Source of the DNA: Oceanomicrobium pacificus
GTDB lineage: Bacteria > Pseudomonadota > Alphaproteobacteria > Rhodobacterales > Rhodobacteraceae
Direction of reading: 5' to 3'
Assembly: GCF_009833495.1 (NCBI RefSeq)
Contig: NZ_WUWG01000005.1
Span: 186,001 to 250,000 of the forward strand
Length of the DNA: 64,000 nt
The position numbers and the translations under genes are program-made. A model generated the notes under the pieces. It saw only the letters and a program-made list of their open reading frames with translations. It did not search any database and was not told where the DNA came from. Every line of letters starts with the position of its first letter. Position 1 is the first letter of the stretch. Of the stretch, positions 11,741-20,140 are shown in pieces.

Positions 11741-13279
11741 ATGACGGACGGGACACATATCTTCGTCGGCGGCGGCGGTGCGGACTATGGTGAACCGCAG
11801 CTTCTGGCGCTCGATCAGGCCAACCGGCACGGACTGATTGCGGGCGCCACGGGCACGGGCAAGACCGTGACCCTGCAGATCCTGGCCGAAGGGTTTTCCG
11901 CCGCCGGCGTGCCGGTCTTCCTTGCCGATGTGAAGGGCGACCTTTCGGGGCTGGCCGTGCCGGGCGATCCTGAGCCTGGTCTGGCCGAAGCGCTCGCCAA
12001 GCGCTGCGCGACCATCGGGCTCGACCCCTACACGCATGCGGCGTTTCCCGTCACCTTCTGGGACATGTTCGGCGAGAAGGGCCATCCGGTCCGCACCACC
12101 GTGACCGAGATGGGTCCGCTCCTACTGGCGCGGCTTCTCGACCTGAGCGAGGCGCAGGAAGGGGTGCTCAACATTGCCTTCCGCGTGGCTGACGAGCAGG
12201 AGTTGCCGCTTCTGGATTTGAAGGACCTGCAGGCGCTGCTGGTCTGGGTCGGGGAGGAGGCCAAGTCGCTGTCGCTGCGCTACGGCAATGTCTCGACCGC
12301 ATCCGTGGGCGCGATCCAGCGGCGGCTGATCGTGCTGGAAAATGAAGGCGCAACCGCGCTTTTCGGCGAACCGGCGCTGGCGCTCGACGACCTTATCCGC
12401 ACGGCGCCTGACGGGCGCGGGCGGATCAACATCCTTGCCGCGGACCGGCTGATGCAGTCACCGCGGCTCTACGCGACCTTCCTGCTGTGGCTTCTGTCGG
12501 AACTGTTCGAGCAACTGCCCGAGGTGGGCGATCCCGATCGGCCGAAATTCGTCTTCTTCTTCGACGAGGCGCATCTGCTGTTCGACGATGCGCCGAAGGC
12601 GCTGCTCGACAAGGTGGAGCAGGTCGCCCGCCTGATCCGGTCGAAAGGGGTCGGCGTCTACTTCATCTCGCAAAATCCCGATGACGTGCCGTCCGACATT
12701 CTTGGGCAGCTCGGCAACCGCTTGCAGCATGCGCTTCGGGCCTATACGCCGCGCGACCGCAAGGCGCTGAAAGCCGCGGCGGAAACCTTCCGCCCCAATC
12801 CCGATTTCGATACGGAAACGGCGATCACCGAGGTCGGCACAGGCGAGGCGCTCGTCTCCCTTTTGCAGCGCAAAGGCGTGCCGGGCATCGTGCAGCGCAC
12901 GCTGATCCGCCCGCCATCCTCGCGGATGGGGCCGCTTGACGACGCAGAGCGACAGACGGTGCTGGCCGCGTCCGAGATGGGCGCCAAATATGACGCGACG
13001 GTTGATCGCGACAGCGCCTTCGAGCGCCTCGCGCGCCGCGCCGAGGCAGCGGCTGCCGAAAGCGACGCGGTGCCGGAACCGGCCGGTGACGGGGACAGGG
13101 AGTTTGCCAATGCGCGGCGATATGGCGGCGGATCGGGCGGCACTACGGCGCGCAAGCCCGCGCGCCGTGGCGACAGTGTGACCGAGGCCTTCGCCAAGAG
13201 CTTTGCCCGCTCGCTCGGCACCCAGACGGGCCGCAACTTCGCCCGCGGTGTGCTGGGCAGCCTGTTCCGCGGGCGCTGA
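11741..13279 (+). CDS. HerA/DUF853-family ATPase, YjgR-like
   Basis: The 512-residue protein has an early Walker A motif (IAGATGTGKTVTL) and a Walker B motif in KFVFFFDEAHLLF near residue 275. This is the DUF853 branch of HerA-like AAA+ ATPases, related to E. coli YjgR. A disordered Arg/Gly-rich part comes before a short conserved end (SFARSLGTQTGRNFARGVLG). The ATG at 11741 is chosen because GGGAGGGGA lies about 7 bases before it; an ATG at 11711 lacks this. The cellular role of the family is not established; DNA translocation is an inference from HerA. Confidence 0.85.
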   Translation: MTDGTHIFVGGGGADYGEPQLLALDQANRHGLIAGATGTGKTVTLQILAEGFSAAGVPVFLADVKGDLSGLAVPGDPEPGLAEALAKRCATIGLDPYTHAAFPVTFWDMFGEKGHPVRTTVTEMGPLLLARLLDLSEAQEGVLNIAFRVADEQELPLLDLKDLQALLVWVGEEAKSLSLRYGNVSTASVGAIQRRLIVLENEGATALFGEPALALDDLIRTAPDGRGRINILAADRLMQSPRLYATFLLWLLSELFEQLPEVGDPDRPKFVFFFDEAHLLFDDAPKALLDKVEQVARLIRSKGVGVYFISQNPDDVPSDILGQLGNRLQHALRAYTPRDRKALKAAAETFRPNPDFDTETAITEVGTGEALVSLLQRKGVPGIVQRTLIRPPSSRMGPLDDAERQTVLAASEMGAKYDATVDRDSAFERLARRAEAAAAESDAVPEPAGDGDREFANARRYGGGSGGTTARKPARRGDSVTEAFAKSFARSLGTQTGRNFARGVLGSLFRGR

Positions 13280-13291
13280 GCCGGGCGCGGG

Positions 13292-14602
13292 TCAGAGCCG
13301 GCGGAGCTTCACTTGCACCAGCCGGTTGCGGTCCTTCTCCACGATCTCGAACCGGAACCCGTGGAAGCTGAACACCTGCCCGACCACGGGGATGATCTGT
13401 GCCTCGTGGATGATGAGGCCGGCAATCGTGTTCGCTTCCTCGTCCGGCAGATTGCTGTCGAACGCGCGGTTGAAATCGCGGATCGTCATCGCGCCGTCGA
13501 CCATGAGCGAGCCGTCCTTCAGCCGCCGGAACTCGATCTCCGGGCTGTCATGCTCGTCGGCGATCTCGCCCACGATCTCCTCCAGAATATCCTCCAGCGT
13601 GATGAGGCCCATCAGCGACCCGTATTCGTCCACCACCAGTGCGAAATGCGACTTGCGGCGCAGGAACTGGCGCATCTGGTCGTCCAGCGAGGTCGTGTCG
13701 GGAATGAAATAGGGTTCCATCGCCACATCGAGCACGTCGAACCGCTCAAGATTGGCCAGCCCGTTTTCCGACGAGCGGATCAGGCGGTCCACCTCGCGCA
13801 GCACGTCCTTGGCGTGGATGACACCGACGATATTCTCCGAATTGTCCTTGTAGACCGGCAGGCGCGTGTGCCGCGAGTTGAGGCACTGGCTGATAATGTC
13901 CTGCGGATCGTCATCGGCATCGACCATCTCGATATGGGAGCGGTGGAGCATGATCTCCTCCACCTCGCGGTGGCGCAGGTCGAGCGCGCCGAGCAGGCGG
14001 TCGCGGTCGTCCTTTTCCACGGCACCTTCAGAATGGTGGAGCGCGATGGCGCCGGCAATTTCCTCATGCGCGAGGATCATCGCGTCCGGGTCGGTCTTGA
14101 CCCCGAAAATCGACAGGACGACCCGCACCACGGCACGCACCACATTGACCACGGGCGCGAAGATCCGCACGAGGATCGCCACGAAAGGCGCCACGCGGGA
14201 CGCCGCGGTCTCGGGGTTGGAAATGGCATAGGTCTTGGGCATCACCTCCGCGAAGATCAGCACCAGCAGCGTCATGATGAGGGTCGCGAGCGCAACGCCG
14301 CTGTCGCCGAAAAGCGTCGTGAAGAGGCTCGTGGCGAGCGAGGCCGCGAGGATGTTAACCAGATTGTTCCCGAGCAGGATCGCGCCGATCAGACGCTCGC
14401 TGTCATCGGTGAGCCTGAGCGCGCTCGTGGCCCCGCCATTGCCCTTGTCGGCCATGGCATGCAGCTTGCCGCGGCTGGCCGCGGTCAGCGCGGTTTCGGA
14501 ACCGGAGAAGAAGGCCGAACAGCCCAGCAGCGCCAGAATGGCGATCGCCGTGCCCCAGAGCGCCGATGCGCCGGTCACAATCGCGCCAGTTTCGCTTTCC
14601 AT
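13292..14602 (-). CDS. CNNM/CorC-HlyC family membrane protein with CBS pair
   Basis: This 436-residue inner-membrane protein has an N-terminal CNNM (DUF21) domain with several helices (IAILALLGCSAFFSGSETAL; VNILAASLATSLF). A pair of CBS domains (about 200-330) and a C-terminal CorC_HlyC domain (VDGAMTIRDFNRAF) follow. Such proteins are linked to Mg/Co efflux or magnesium balance; older annotations call them hemolysins. The start at 14602 matches the family N-terminus, and the frame upstream is only accidentally open. It is divergent from the metallophosphatase gene across 77 bases. Confidence 0.88.
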   Translation of the reverse strand: MESETGAIVTGASALWGTAIAILALLGCSAFFSGSETALTAASRGKLHAMADKGNGGATSALRLTDDSERLIGAILLGNNLVNILAASLATSLFTTLFGDSGVALATLIMTLLVLIFAEVMPKTYAISNPETAASRVAPFVAILVRIFAPVVNVVRAVVRVVLSIFGVKTDPDAMILAHEEIAGAIALHHSEGAVEKDDRDRLLGALDLRHREVEEIMLHRSHIEMVDADDDPQDIISQCLNSRHTRLPVYKDNSENIVGVIHAKDVLREVDRLIRSSENGLANLERFDVLDVAMEPYFIPDTTSLDDQMRQFLRRKSHFALVVDEYGSLMGLITLEDILEEIVGEIADEHDSPEIEFRRLKDGSLMVDGAMTIRDFNRAFDSNLPDEEANTIAGLIIHEAQIIPVVGQVFSFHGFRFEIVEKDRNRLVQVKLRRL

Positions 14603-14629
14603 TGTCGAATGCCCTTGAATTGGGTTGGT

Positions 14630-14658
14630 TTGCCATTCCCTTATGGGCACTCGATACA
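14630..14658 (+). promoter_or_regulatory. Possible promoter for the metallophosphatase gene
   Basis: TTGCCA and GATACA are 17 bases apart, about 20 bases before the ATG at 14680. If used, the leader would be about 15 bases. Confidence 0.4.
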
Positions 14659-14679
14659 GTCTCTTCAAGCGACGTGCCC

Positions 14680-15510
14680 ATGCAGTTTCGCAATCTCGGA
14701 CGGATCGACGGCCCGCTCTGCCTGTTCGGCGGTCCCTATTCCAACCTTCAGGCGCTCGCCGCGCTGACCGGTGCGGCCCGCGCGGCGGGCGTGGCGGATG
14801 GTGCGATGATCTGCACCGGCGATCTGGTTGCCTATGGCGCCGATCCGGTGGCGGTCGCGGAGCGCGTCCGAGACGCGGGCTGGGCGGTCGCGGCGGGCAA
14901 TTGCGAACGGCAACTGGCCAACGGTGCAGCCGATTGCGGATGCGGGTTCGAGGAGGGCAGCCAGTGCGACCTTCTGTCGAAAGGCTGGTATGCACATGCA
15001 TCCGCGCGGATCGGTGACGATCTGCGCTTCTGGATGGGCGACTTGCCGGACGGGCTTGTTTTCGACCATGCCGGGCGGCGCTTTGCGGTGATCCACGGCG
15101 GCGCGGATGATATTTCCCGCTTCATCTGGCCCGATGCGCCCGAGCCTGACCTGCTGCACCAGTTTGCCCTTGTCGAGGCCGTTACCGGCCCCGTTGATGC
15201 GATCATTGCTGGCCATTGCGGCCTGCCGTTCAAGCGGCAGCTTGGTCAGCGGTCATGGATCAATCCCGGCGTGATCGGCATGCCGCCGCATGATGGCGAC
15301 CCGCGCACGGCCTTTGCCATAGTGCAGAACGGGCGGGTGCAGATGCACCGGCTTGCGTATGATTGTGAAGGGGCGGCACGGGCCATGGAAGCGGCGGGCC
15401 TGACGCAGGGCTACCAGACAGCCCTTCGCTCCGGCTGGTGGCCGAGCGAGGATATCCTTCCGCCCGCGTTCCGTCGCGCGCCTGCGGGTCAGTCCCGCGC
15501 CAGCGGGTGA
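14680..15510 (+). CDS. Metallophosphatase-fold protein
   Basis: The 276-residue protein resembles calcineurin-like phosphoesterases of the YfcE/DUF2437 type. It shows LCLFGGPYSNLQALAAL at the start, then TGDLVAYGADP, AGNCER, VIHGGADD and AGHCGLPF, the usual order of metal-binding motifs. Oddly, the first motif reads FGGPYSN where the family normally has SDxHxN, so one metal ligand set is altered; activity may differ from relatives. The last 22 bases overlap the 3' end of the convergent xerD gene. The substrate is unknown. Confidence 0.8.
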   Translation: MQFRNLGRIDGPLCLFGGPYSNLQALAALTGAARAAGVADGAMICTGDLVAYGADPVAVAERVRDAGWAVAAGNCERQLANGAADCGCGFEEGSQCDLLSKGWYAHASARIGDDLRFWMGDLPDGLVFDHAGRRFAVIHGGADDISRFIWPDAPEPDLLHQFALVEAVTGPVDAIIAGHCGLPFKRQLGQRSWINPGVIGMPPHDGDPRTAFAIVQNGRVQMHRLAYDCEGAARAMEAAGLTQGYQTALRSGWWPSEDILPPAFRRAPAGQSRASG

Positions 15511-16430
15511 TTTTCCAGAACCAGCGCCGCGAGCCGTTCCTGCAGGACATGGGTGTAGATTTCGGTCGTCGCGACATCGGCATGGCCGAGCAGGGTCTGG
15601 ATCGCGCGCAGGTCGGCCCCGTGGGCCAGCAGATGCGTGGCGAACGCGTGGCGCAGCACATGGGGTGACACGGTCGACGGGTCGAGCCCGGCCGACGCGG
15701 CCACCTCCTTCACGAGCAGGAAGAACCGCTCCCGTGTCATGTGGCCCTTGCGGCCGCGCGACGGGAAGAGGAAGGGCGAGGGCACGTGGTGACGGGACTT
15801 CTCCCGCGCAGCCGCCTCGGCTGCGTCCCGGTGGGTGAGCCATGTCTGGATGCTGGCCTGCGCCGGTGGCGACAGGGGCACCATCCGCTCCTTGCCGCCC
15901 TTGCCCTTCACAAGGATCATGCGCGGATCGCCCCGCACGGCGGAGACCGGCAGCGAGACCAGTTCGGTCACGCGTAGCCCCGTCGCGTAGAGCAGATCGA
16001 ACAGACAGGCATTGCGCGCCCGGTCGCCGGGGCTGCGGCCTGTCGCGCGGGCCGCGTCGAGCAGGCGGTCGACCTCTGCCTCGCTCAGGCTGTGGGGCAG
16101 GCGGCGGACCTTGCCCGGCCCCTTGATCCGTGCCGCCGGATCGCTGTCGCGCCAGCCCTCGACAAAGGCGAAATGGCAAAGCTGCCGGATCGCGGAGAGC
16201 CGCCGCGCACGGGTCGTGCGTGCCAGCCCTTCGGCTTCAAGCGTGCCGAGATAGGCCTCGATCGCGTCGCGCTCGACCCGGTCGATCTCGCTGCCGTCCG
16301 CGTGCAGGGCTGCCCGGAAATGGTCGAGGTCGCGCCGGTAGGCCAGAAGCGTGTTCCGCGCCGCGTCCCGTTCCGCCTGCTGCGCCTCAAGAAAGAGTGC
16401 GATCCAGCGGTCAGGCGGCGGGGCGCTCAT
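15489..16430 (-). CDS. xerD: Tyrosine recombinase XerD
   Basis: XerD acts with XerC at the dif site to resolve chromosome dimers. The 313-residue protein has the SAM-like N-terminal domain (about 5-90) and a catalytic domain with all expected residues: R153 in TGLRVTEL, K in GKGGKER (about 180), H257 and R260 in HVLRHAFATH, H283 in LGHAD, and the nucleophile Y292 in EIYTHV. Its start overlaps the stop of the preceding gene by 4 bases. It could be an XerC-like paralogue, but the EIYTHV and LGHADV features fit XerD. Confidence 0.9.
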   Translation of the reverse strand: MSAPPPDRWIALFLEAQQAERDAARNTLLAYRRDLDHFRAALHADGSEIDRVERDAIEAYLGTLEAEGLARTTRARRLSAIRQLCHFAFVEGWRDSDPAARIKGPGKVRRLPHSLSEAEVDRLLDAARATGRSPGDRARNACLFDLLYATGLRVTELVSLPVSAVRGDPRMILVKGKGGKERMVPLSPPAQASIQTWLTHRDAAEAAAREKSRHHVPSPFLFPSRGRKGHMTRERFFLLVKEVAASAGLDPSTVSPHVLRHAFATHLLAHGADLRAIQTLLGHADVATTEIYTHVLQERLAALVLENHPLARD

Positions 16431-18121
16431 CCCTGCATGCCCTGCGAGAGCAGCAGCGTCTGGATGGCGATCCGGCGGGCGTCGCGTTCCTGATCGGCGG
16501 TCAGGAGGACACGCAAAGCCCGCTCCAGATCGCCCGGATCGACATCCGGTCCAGCCTGCAGCAGCGCCAGCGTGTCGAGCATCACCGCCCCAGTGCTGCC
16601 CTGATCGAGCCGTGCGAGCAATTCGGCGGTTGCCGGATCATCATCCGGCGCGCCGCTGAAGGCGCGGTAGACAGCACGGTCGAGCGCGGCATCCGGTTCG
16701 GCCATGTCCTCAAGCGGCGTGCCGCGCCCCGCAAGGCTCAGCGCCAGGGCCAGACGCGGCGGCACCTCGTGGCCTTCGAGCCAGTCGGCCGCAGCGTCCG
16801 GCCGGCCGCCGAGGATCAGGATTTCCGCCATGCAGCGGGCGGTGTCGCGATCGCTTTCCACGACGCGAAGATCAGCCAGCAAATCGTTGAATTCGCGGGC
16901 AAACTGCAGGCGCAACCCGCGTTGGCGCATCAGCCCGTCGGCGGTCTTCACCGCGTCGATGATCCGTTTCGGCTCGCCTGCGGAAAACTCGTGATCGAGG
17001 TCCTGCACGGCTTCAGCCCGGTCCCAGACGCCGCCAGATGCCGCCGGACGACCGGAGCGGTAGGCCGCGAAGAGGAGCGGTTCGGTGATCGCGCCGGAGC
17101 GCACAAGGCGTTCAGCTGCTGCGATCCGCGCCCGCATCGGCATATGCGGGGACAGATCGGCATGCAGGAAGGCCAGCGGCAGCGTGTCATCGGGCCGCGG
17201 CAGGGCCACGGCCTCGCGCAGGATGAAGTCGAGCACCGTCAGCGGTTCGGGAATGTCGGGCTCGAACTCGTCGTCGAACAGTTCGGGATCGAGGAAATAG
17301 GTCAGCAGATCGCTCTGTTCGAGGCTGATGAGCCCCAGTTCCGTGCCGAGCGACAGGCTCAGTGCCGCAGCGTTCCAGTCGCCCCCGCGCGCGAGGCAGA
17401 AGACCCGCACCGGCAGCGTCGGGCCGAGGTCGGGCGAGCTTTCCAACTCGCCGCAGGCATCGCTCGCGCGGTTGGTCAGAAGGCTGATATCGAAATGGCG
17501 GCGGAACGTGTCCTGATCGCTGATGCCCGCCATGGTGATCAGCAGGTCGGCCTCGTCGAGCGCGCCCATTTCCATCAGCTTGTCGACACGCGCAAGGAAG
17601 AGCTGCCCTTCGGTCGGCGCACCGCTTTCGCCGCCTTCCGGCGCGGTGCTTTGTGCCAGCAGAAGCTTGCGATAGAGCGCGCGTGTCGCCGGCACGCCGG
17701 CGCTGCGGCTGCGGGCAAGGCGCGCCTGCACCTCCTCGGTGGTCAGGCCGCGCCACAGGTCCTGCGGAAAGCCGGAGGCGCGGGGCTCCAGAAGGCCGAC
17801 ACTGTCGCGGCTGAACCCGTCGAGCCGGCTCGTCTCGATGCCCGGATCGGCGGTGCCGGGCTCAGCATCGGGATCGACGGGCAGGGGGGCCGGGCGCGAG
17901 CGGACGGATTCCGACAGCCACGGGATGGCCGAGCGCGGCGCCGCATCGGGCGCGGCCGCGGCGGTCTGGGCCGCGGCCGACCCGACGGGCTGCGCGCCGG
18001 TCAATGGCTGGGCCACACGGGTCTGCGCCAGCAGGCTGCCGCCGCCCGCCAGCAGCGCCGCCGCCGTCAGCGTGAAGACCAGGGCTTTCCCGCCCCGTCC
18101 AGCCATGCCTGAGCCGGTCAT
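16427..18121 (-). CDS. Conserved hypothetical exported/membrane protein upstream of xerD
   Basis: I do not recognise a domain in this 564-residue protein. It begins with a hydrophobic segment (GKALVFTLTAAALLAGGGSL), either a signal peptide or an anchor. An Ala/Pro-rich low-complexity stretch to about residue 80 follows. The rest is acidic and helical, with repeated short A/L-rich helices (for example GALDEADLLITMAGI) suggestive of a TPR-like solenoid. It overlaps both the small gene upstream and xerD downstream by 4 bases each, so the three form one coupled operon. A scaffolding role at the envelope is a guess. Confidence 0.8.
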   Translation of the reverse strand: MTGSGMAGRGGKALVFTLTAAALLAGGGSLLAQTRVAQPLTGAQPVGSAAAQTAAAAPDAAPRSAIPWLSESVRSRPAPLPVDPDAEPGTADPGIETSRLDGFSRDSVGLLEPRASGFPQDLWRGLTTEEVQARLARSRSAGVPATRALYRKLLLAQSTAPEGGESGAPTEGQLFLARVDKLMEMGALDEADLLITMAGISDQDTFRRHFDISLLTNRASDACGELESSPDLGPTLPVRVFCLARGGDWNAAALSLSLGTELGLISLEQSDLLTYFLDPELFDDEFEPDIPEPLTVLDFILREAVALPRPDDTLPLAFLHADLSPHMPMRARIAAAERLVRSGAITEPLLFAAYRSGRPAASGGVWDRAEAVQDLDHEFSAGEPKRIIDAVKTADGLMRQRGLRLQFAREFNDLLADLRVVESDRDTARCMAEILILGGRPDAAADWLEGHEVPPRLALALSLAGRGTPLEDMAEPDAALDRAVYRAFSGAPDDDPATAELLARLDQGSTGAVMLDTLALLQAGPDVDPGDLERALRVLLTADQERDARRIAIQTLLLSQGMQG

Positions 18122-18252
18122 TCCGACGTGACGTCGAGCGGGATCACGACGTCGCGTTCGGGCGCCGGCAGTGGCATGATCACCGCATAGGCGACGAAAG
18201 CCAGCCCTGCCAGAACCAGCAGAAACATCAGGAATTTCAGAATTGTGCCCAC
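18118..18252 (-). CDS. Small single-pass membrane protein (44 aa)
   Basis: A GTG at 18252, preceded by GGAAGGAG about 8 bases upstream, opens a 44-residue frame. The product is one hydrophobic helix (ILKFLMFLLVLAGLAFVAY) followed by a short polar tail with VVIPLDV. Its stop overlaps the next start (ATGA), which strongly supports translation. The first gene of the xerD operon is thus a tiny membrane protein of unknown function, easily missed by gene callers. Confidence 0.7.
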   Translation of the reverse strand: MGTILKFLMFLLVLAGLAFVAYAVIMPLPAPERDVVIPLDVTSE

Positions 18253-18290
18253 TCTGCCTGCTCCTTCCTCGGTGGTGCCCCTCTTCTGCC

Positions 18291-18318
18291 TTGCCTTGGG
18301 CGGACACCGTGGTATCAC
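18291..18318 (+). promoter_or_regulatory. Weak candidate promoter for aroK-aroB
   Basis: TTGCCT and TATCAC are 16 bases apart. It would leave a leader of about 90 bases before aroK. Confidence 0.3.
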
Positions 18319-18367
18319 CGCAGGATACGGAACATTGCCTGCTCTCTGCTGCGGTCTGGATCGCCTC

Positions 18368-18396
18368 AGAGTAACGCGGCAGGGTCCGATCATCAA
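18368..18396 (-). promoter_or_regulatory. Promoter for the xerD operon
   Basis: On the minus strand, -35 TTGATG (18396-18391) and -10 TACTCT (18373-18368) are 17 bases apart, about 115 bases before the small membrane-protein gene. It abuts the possible 5' end of aroK on the other strand. Confidence 0.5.
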
Positions 18397-18417
18397 TTGC
18401 CAAAGGTGGGCGCGGGC

Positions 18418-19005
18418 GTGACAGGGACGGGGCAGAAGGGCGAACCGAAGCCGCGTTTGCACGTGCCGCTGGTGCTGATCGGGTTGATGGGCGCGGGCAA
18501 GACCAGCGTGGGGCGGAGGCTCGCACAGATGCTCGATGTCGGCTTCGTGGATTCCGACGCCGAAATCGTGACCGCCGCTAACATGACCATTCCGGAGATT
18601 TTCGAACAGTTCGGCGAAGGCTATTTTCGCGAGGGCGAGCAACGCGTGTTGGGCCGGTTGCTGACCGAAGGGCCGCGCGTCGTTGCCACCGGCGGCGGGG
18701 CCTTCATGTCGCCCGACAATCGCAAGGCCATCGCGGGCGCGGGCCTGTCTGTGTGGCTGCGCGCGGACACCGATACGCTGTTTGAGCGGGTGCGCAACAA
18801 GCCTGGGCGGCCGCTTCTCGATGTGGACGATCCGAAGGCCGTGCTCGACCGGCTGCAGGCAGAACGCGGTCCGGTCTATGCATTGGCCGACGTGATCGTC
18901 GACAGCAGCCCCGGGATCGCCCATTCCGACATGGCGCAGGCCATCATTGCCGGGTTGCGCGACCATCAGGCCCGCCACCCCGAGCGCAGGATATTCGCCG
19001 TCTGA
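18418..19005 (+). CDS. aroK: Shikimate kinase
   Basis: AroK phosphorylates shikimate at the 3-hydroxyl with ATP, the fifth step toward chorismate. The roughly 195-residue protein has the P-loop LIGLMGAGKTSVGRRLA, the shikimate-binding DSDAEI and the VVATGGGAF motif, and an arginine-rich lid (RVRNKPGRPLL). No ATG is available at the 5' end: GTG at 18418 or 18406 or TTG at 18397 are possible. I chose 18418 because the earlier ones press against the divergent promoter, but this is uncertain. aroB follows after 28 bases. Confidence 0.92.
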   Translation: MTGTGQKGEPKPRLHVPLVLIGLMGAGKTSVGRRLAQMLDVGFVDSDAEIVTAANMTIPEIFEQFGEGYFREGEQRVLGRLLTEGPRVVATGGGAFMSPDNRKAIAGAGLSVWLRADTDTLFERVRNKPGRPLLDVDDPKAVLDRLQAERGPVYALADVIVDSSPGIAHSDMAQAIIAGLRDHQARHPERRIFAV

Positions 19006-19033
19006 CCGGCGGCCCCGAAAGAAGGACAGCCCC

Positions 19034-20140
19034 ATGGAACAGGTTCGCGTCGATCTGGGAGAGCGGAGCTACGATATCGATATCGGTCCGGGCCTTCTGG
19101 CCACGGCCGGGGCGCGGATCGCGCCGTTCCTGCGCCGCCCGCGGGTGGCGGTCCTGACCGACCAGACGGTGGCCGATCTGCATCTGGAGGCGCTGGAGGC
19201 CGGACTGGCCGCGGCGGGCATTGAGATGCGCGCCCTGCCCCTGCCGCCGGGCGAGCAGACGAAAAGCTGGGCGGCGCTGGAGACCTCGGTGGAATGGCTC
19301 CTGTCCGAGCGGGTGGAGCGGGACGATCTGGTCATTGCGTTCGGCGGCGGCGTGATCGGCGATCTGGCCGGATTCGCGGCGGCCTGCCTGCGGCGCGGTG
19401 TCGGCTTCATCCAGGTCCCGACCTCGCTTCTGGCGCAGGTGGACAGTTCGGTGGGCGGCAAGACCGGCATCAACTCGCCGCAGGGCAAGAACCTTGTCGG
19501 CGCCTTCCACCAGCCGCATCTGGTGCTGGCCGATATCGATGTGCTCGACAGCCTGACGCCGCGCCAGTTCCTATCCGGCTATGGCGAGGTTATGAAATAC
19601 GGGCTTCTGGGCGATGCGGCCTTTTTCAGTTGGCTGGAGGCTGAGGCCCCGAAGCTGCTTGCGGGCGATGTGGATGCGCGGATGCGCGCCGTGCGGCGGT
19701 CCTGCGAGATGAAGGCCGACATCGTGAAGCGTGACGAAAAAGAGCGCGGGGACCGTGCGCTTCTGAACCTCGGCCACACGTTCGGCCATGCGCTGGAGGC
19801 TGCCACGGGCTATTCCGACCGCCTGTTGCACGGCGAGGGCGTGGCGATCGGCTGCGTTCTGGCGTTTGAGCTGTCCCAGCGGCTCGGCCATTGCGCGCAG
19901 GAGGACCCGAGCCGCGTGCGCGCCCATCTGCAGGAGATGGGCATGAAATGGCGCCTGTCGGATATTCCGGGGGACCTGCCCGATGCCGACAGCCTGATCG
20001 ACCTGATGGCGCAGGACAAAAAGGTGCAGGACGGCAAGCTGACCTTCATTCTGGCCCGCGGGATCGGCGATGCGTTCGTGGCGCGGGATGTGCCGGTCGA
20101 TCCGATCCGGTCAGTCCTGCAGGACGCGCTGGCGGGGTAA
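19034..20140 (+). CDS. aroB: 3-Dehydroquinate synthase
   Basis: AroB converts DAHP to 3-dehydroquinate, using NAD and zinc, the second step of the shikimate pathway. The 368-residue protein has the NAD-binding FGGGVIGDLAGFAA, the substrate loop TSLLAQVDSSVGGKTGIN, the zinc site region NLGHTFGHALE and LHGEGVAIG. The ATG at 19034 follows GAAGGA by 8 bases. It forms the common aroK-aroB pair and overlaps the convergent exporter gene by 30 bases at the 3' end. Confidence 0.96.
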   Translation: MEQVRVDLGERSYDIDIGPGLLATAGARIAPFLRRPRVAVLTDQTVADLHLEALEAGLAAAGIEMRALPLPPGEQTKSWAALETSVEWLLSERVERDDLVIAFGGGVIGDLAGFAAACLRRGVGFIQVPTSLLAQVDSSVGGKTGINSPQGKNLVGAFHQPHLVLADIDVLDSLTPRQFLSGYGEVMKYGLLGDAAFFSWLEAEAPKLLAGDVDARMRAVRRSCEMKADIVKRDEKERGDRALLNLGHTFGHALEAATGYSDRLLHGEGVAIGCVLAFELSQRLGHCAQEDPSRVRAHLQEMGMKWRLSDIPGDLPDADSLIDLMAQDKKVQDGKLTFILARGIGDAFVARDVPVDPIRSVLQDALAG

